Positions 61,323 to 64,000 of a DNA stretch of 64,000 nucleotides are shown here, one piece after another (position 1 is the first letter of the stretch; each line of letters opens with the position of its first letter). The position numbers and the translations under genes were made by a program. Source of the DNA: Sphingobacteriaceae bacterium (lineage in GTDB: Bacteria > Bacteroidota > Bacteroidia > Sphingobacteriales > Sphingobacteriaceae). The notes under the pieces are model-generated. The model saw nothing but the letters and a program-made list of their open reading frames with translations, had not been told where the DNA came from and did not search any database. The DNA lies in NCBI GenBank assembly GCA_029266635.1, contig JAQSWM010000001.1:558001-622000 (forward strand), read 5' to 3'.

Positions 61323-62243
61323 ATGGCTTATAACGAAGAATCAAATACAAACACCCGTCTGCAGGAGCTTGGCGGAAGTGATTTTAAAATTGTAGATGGC
61401 CAGCCTGACATAAAAGGCTGGAAAGTAAAAGATCGCGAAGGGCGCACCGTTGGAGAAGTGGATGAGCTGATATTCGATGCGGAGTCGAGAAAGGTGCGTT
61501 ACATTGTCCTCGATATGGATGGAAATGATCTTGACCTCGAAGAGCATGATGTGCTTATCCCGATAGGCTTGGCAGAATTACATGAAGATGATGACGACGT
61601 GATTCTAACAAACGTCACTACAGAGCAGCTTGCAGCTTTACCTGAATATGACGGCGACATCAATTCGGAGCATGAAGGAAATGTGCGGAATGCATTTGCC
61701 GGTGCGGGAGTTGCAGGGCTGGCTGCAGGAGATCGGTCATTCTACGATCATGAGCATTTTAACGACGACAACCTGTATCAGCGCCGCCGCGGCATGTCCG
61801 ACACTTTTGCCGACTCAGTGCCCGACACTGAAAATAAAATCCAGGTAATGGAAGAAGATTTGGATGTGAGCAAGCGAAATGTTCAAAGCGGAGGAGTGCG
61901 CATTGAGAGCAGGATAAGAGAGGAAGAGGTTCAGGAAGATATCAATCTTAAATCTGAGCATGTCAACATTGAACGCAATCCTGTGAACAGGCCAGCCACC
62001 GAAGCTGATCTTGAGAACATGGACGACGTGGATATGGAGTTAAGAACGCATGAAGAAGTGCCGGTTGTCCACAAGGATGCCCGCGTAGTGGAAGAAATCT
62101 CTTTGAACAAAACCGTAGAAGAGAATGATGAAACCATCCACGACACAGTCAGGAAAACTGAGGTAGACATAGACCGGATTGACAGTGATGACGACGCGGA
62201 ATCGGACGTTGACGATGACGACGAATTGCGTAGAAGAGTTTAG
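61323..62243 (+). CDS. PRC-barrel and DUF2382 stress protein
   Basis: 306 residues. Residues about 15-100 form a PRC-barrel (DGQPDIKGWKVKDREGRTVG, VRYIVLDMDGNDLDLEEHDV). A linker with a short Gly/Ala-rich stretch follows (AFAGAGVAGLAAGD). The C-terminal DUF2382 domain starts near 170 and mirrors the one at 59424-60338 (EHVNIERNPVNR, ISLNKTVEENDETIHDTVRK). The tail is Asp-rich. The PRC/DUF2382 combination is typical of stress proteins in soil bacteria. A perfect terminator follows. Confidence 0.93.
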   Translation: MAYNEESNTNTRLQELGGSDFKIVDGQPDIKGWKVKDREGRTVGEVDELIFDAESRKVRYIVLDMDGNDLDLEEHDVLIPIGLAELHEDDDDVILTNVTTEQLAALPEYDGDINSEHEGNVRNAFAGAGVAGLAAGDRSFYDHEHFNDDNLYQRRRGMSDTFADSVPDTENKIQVMEEDLDVSKRNVQSGGVRIESRIREEEVQEDINLKSEHVNIERNPVNRPATEADLENMDDVDMELRTHEEVPVVHKDARVVEEISLNKTVEENDETIHDTVRKTEVDIDRIDSDDDAESDVDDDDELRRRV

Positions 62244-62275
62244 TTAATCGCCCCGAAAGCAGTAGGCTTTCATTT

Positions 62276-62320
62276 GCAAACAACCCGCCGCCTGATAAAA
62301 GCAGCGGGTTGTTTGCTTTA
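62276..62320 (+). terminator. Terminator of the stress-protein cluster
   Basis: GCAAACAACCCGC (62276-62288) and GCGGGTTGTTTGC (62304-62316) form a perfect 13-bp stem with a 15-base loop, followed by TTTA. It lies 33 bases after the PRC/DUF2382 stop codon. Confidence 0.85.
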
Positions 62321-62500
62321 CAGTCCTCCAATCATCGCTGGACATTCCTGCTCAAGACGTATGCTCCTTCCTCCCTCCCTTCACAAGTGAATTAGCTATC
62401 TTCGCTTGTCAATTCCCAGACGTTCAACTTTCGGAAGAGCGATTCGGATTTAGAAAAGGGCACTCGATCTGCAACAGCTGTTGCGTCAATATAACACTTC

Positions 62501-63220
62501 ATGTTTCGGCACCACGGAATACAAAGGACATTTAAACATAACATGGATATTGCGTCGCTGCTGTCTTTCGTGGCGGGCATTGTGAATGTTGCCGGTTTTT
62601 TGTCAGTCCAGCGCCTGACCACAAACGTAACCGGGCATTTCGCCTATTTTGTGGATGAAGTGTTCAAATTGGATCCTCTGAAAGGCCTGATTTACTTCCT
62701 GTACATCTTCTTCTTTTTTTTCGGCTCATTTGTGTCGAGCTTTATGGTTGAGTTGATCTCAAAAAGAGCCGACAGGTACGTTTATGTAATTCCCACCATT
62801 TTTGAAAGTACCATTCTGTTTTCAGTAGCATTCTCCGGGAACCAGCTTATCGCAAAGTATCCCGACATACTTGCGTTTTGCCTGTTGTTCGCGATGGGGC
62901 TTCAAAACTCACTAGTCACAAAGATTTCAAATGCTCGGGTTCGGACAACCCATTTGACCGGGCTCTTCACCGATTTAGGAATTGAACTGGCGCAACTTTT
63001 CTTTTATAAGCAAAGAAAACAGGCAGGCAAACTCTGGTCGTCTATAAAGCTGCGGCTAACTATTATCGGGTTCTTCTTTCTCGGAGGTATTGCCGGTGGC
63101 ATCCTGTATTCAATGATCGGTATTTACGTATTGTCTATTGCCGGGGCGATTTTACTCCTTGGGATAATAGCTGATGAGATAAAATTGAGCCGGTTTCTGA
63201 AGCGAGAAACCACAGATTGA
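62501..63220 (+). CDS. DUF1275 (YoaK) family membrane protein
   Basis: 239 residues with six membrane segments. The family signature is SLLSFVAGIVNVAGFLSVQR, VTGHFAYFVDE, and later LLFAMGLQNSLVTKISNARV with RTTHLTGLFTDLGIEL. Functions are mostly unknown; some members are linked to transport. It stands alone downstream of the stress-cluster terminator. The short N-terminal FRHHGIQRTFKHN stretch fits the family start. Confidence 0.9.
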   Translation: MFRHHGIQRTFKHNMDIASLLSFVAGIVNVAGFLSVQRLTTNVTGHFAYFVDEVFKLDPLKGLIYFLYIFFFFFGSFVSSFMVELISKRADRYVYVIPTIFESTILFSVAFSGNQLIAKYPDILAFCLLFAMGLQNSLVTKISNARVRTTHLTGLFTDLGIELAQLFFYKQRKQAGKLWSSIKLRLTIIGFFFLGGIAGGILYSMIGIYVLSIAGAILLLGIIADEIKLSRFLKRETTD

Positions 63221-63465
63221 GAACAGAGGTTTACACGGTCTCAAGACAACTGACGTAATATGGTGACGTGGTATGGACGGGGTGGAGCACAGTTTGGAAA
63301 TCAAACAAGCTGTATATTTTGATAGAGCTTGATTGTTTAATTGTCGCAAATAACAGCAGCCGGGGGCATCGCTACATACTTGTGCCCAACACAGCCACAC
63401 GCCGCTTGGAGGAAATTTACTGAGGACAAAATTGTAATTTGGCACTATTTCTACCGGCACTGGAT

Positions 63466-64000
63466 ATGATAAACCCATTTAGAAATATAACCCTAAGCAT
63501 TGTATGTTTAACATTTCTCCTGGCTTGTGGTTCCAGTGAACGGCTTTATAGAACACGCGACAATCTGAGTATTGCAACAGGAACCTTAGCCGATTCTACT
63601 TACAATTCTTTGCGGCAACTTTTATCCAATAAAATAGTTTCGCCAATAAAAGACACTATTATTATTAAATACGATTACAACAATGAAAGCTGTTGGAATT
63701 TATTAGACCAGCAGGATGACAGCTATATTCAAGGCTTCCTAACAAGAAGCAAAGAAAGAGCACAAACATTATTACTGACAAGGCCAAATGCTTCGGTGCT
63801 TAACTTCCGCGAGCCGGGCAATAATCTTAATAAATTAAAGAAGTGGGATAGTACGATCATTATTGACGATTCAAAACAGCTAATGAACTTGCTTTTCAAA
63901 GACAAAGCTACGTGTGGCAATTCCATCATTGTCGTTCCCGACAAAAGATTTGTTTTCATACGCTCTGACTCACATTTCATGGCTTCATATCTAGCTCAAG
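63466..64000 (+). CDS. Lipoprotein of unknown function, cut by the window end
   Basis: At least 178 codons without a stop. The start MINPFRNITLSIVCLTFLLAC ends in a lipobox-like LLAC (Cys21), so it is an outer-membrane or periplasmic lipoprotein. The mature part is AT-rich and mostly polar (IIIKYDYNNESCWNLL, SIIVVPDKRFVFIRSD) and not a family I recognise. It has no visible partner; the DUF1275 gene lies 245 bases upstream on the same strand. Confidence 0.6.
   Translation, partial: MINPFRNITLSIVCLTFLLACGSSERLYRTRDNLSIATGTLADSTYNSLRQLLSNKIVSPIKDTIIIKYDYNNESCWNLLDQQDDSYIQGFLTRSKERAQTLLLTRPNASVLNFREPGNNLNKLKKWDSTIIIDDSKQLMNLLFKDKATCGNSIIVVPDKRFVFIRSDSHFMASYLAQ

Overview
The window comes from a member of the Bacteroidota, most likely the Sphingobacteriaceae (Pedobacter/Mucilaginibacter type). 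The evidence is type IX secretion genes (a PorP/SprF protein beside a large adhesin-like protein with a gliding-motility C-terminal domain), a TonB receptor with an N-terminal carboxypeptidase-like domain, the long plant/Chlamydia-type IspG, weak Shine-Dalgarno signals, and repeated promoter -7 elements of the form TAnnTTTG (with a full TTTG-N19-TAnnTTTG before rpmH). It is ordinary chromosome, densely packed, with many convergent gene pairs whose stop codons touch or overlap. I see no phage, IS element or CRISPR array.

Layout. 1-8 kb: lysS, a TPR-like membrane protein, ung, an Lrp-type regulator, then a manganese/iron operon (MntR/DtxR regulator, an NRAMP transporter fused to a universal-stress domain, an outer-membrane beta-barrel) running into smpB. 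8-14 kb: glgB, a CelD/FemAB-like acyltransferase and a GH31 alpha-glucosidase, all on the minus strand. 14-23 kb: TonB receptor, penicillin-acylase-family hydrolase, small membrane protein, LuxE-like acyl-protein synthetase, and a GT87/GT2 glycosyltransferase pair. 23-30 kb: DJ-1/PfpI protein, a 2H-phosphoesterase-like protein, then metH-metF behind a SAM-I riboswitch. 30-37 kb: Bax-inhibitor-like protein, an AT-rich islet with a gene relic, murQ, an S41 C-terminal protease, der and era. 37-45 kb: initiator tRNA and tRNA-Glu, ispG, ydeI-like, pcm, priA. 45-50 kb: two unknown envelope proteins, then tsaB/yidD/rnpA/rpmH (reading on the minus strand) and mscL. 50-58 kb: rpoN, a PorP/CHU_C type IX secretion pair, sterol-desaturase-like gene, aroB, S4 protein, SRPBCC, lipocalin. 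58-64 kb: a stress-protein cluster (three DUF2382 proteins plus an OmpA-like protein), a DUF1275 membrane protein and a lipoprotein cut by the window end.

How genes work together. The regulator, transporter and outer-membrane protein at 4.1-7.5 kb look like one metal-uptake unit controlled by a DtxR-type operator on its own promoter. metF and metH supply and use methyl-tetrahydrofolate for methionine synthesis and are controlled by SAM. rpmH-rnpA-yidD-tsaB is a translation/RNA-processing operon. The PorP/SprF protein probably serves secretion or surface anchoring of the neighbouring 906-residue protein.

Most unusual points: the convergent smpB and glgB genes overlap by 206 bases, and each carries a non-family C-terminal tail beginning at the same place (about 7916-7929); a 23-codon relic of a paralogue of the 188-residue gene lies about 1.1 kb from the intact copy; the tRNA promoter sits inside a perfect 14-bp inverted repeat; and the NRAMP-Usp fusion is co-operonic with an outer-membrane barrel. 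All functional calls are from reading the sequence, with no database searches.
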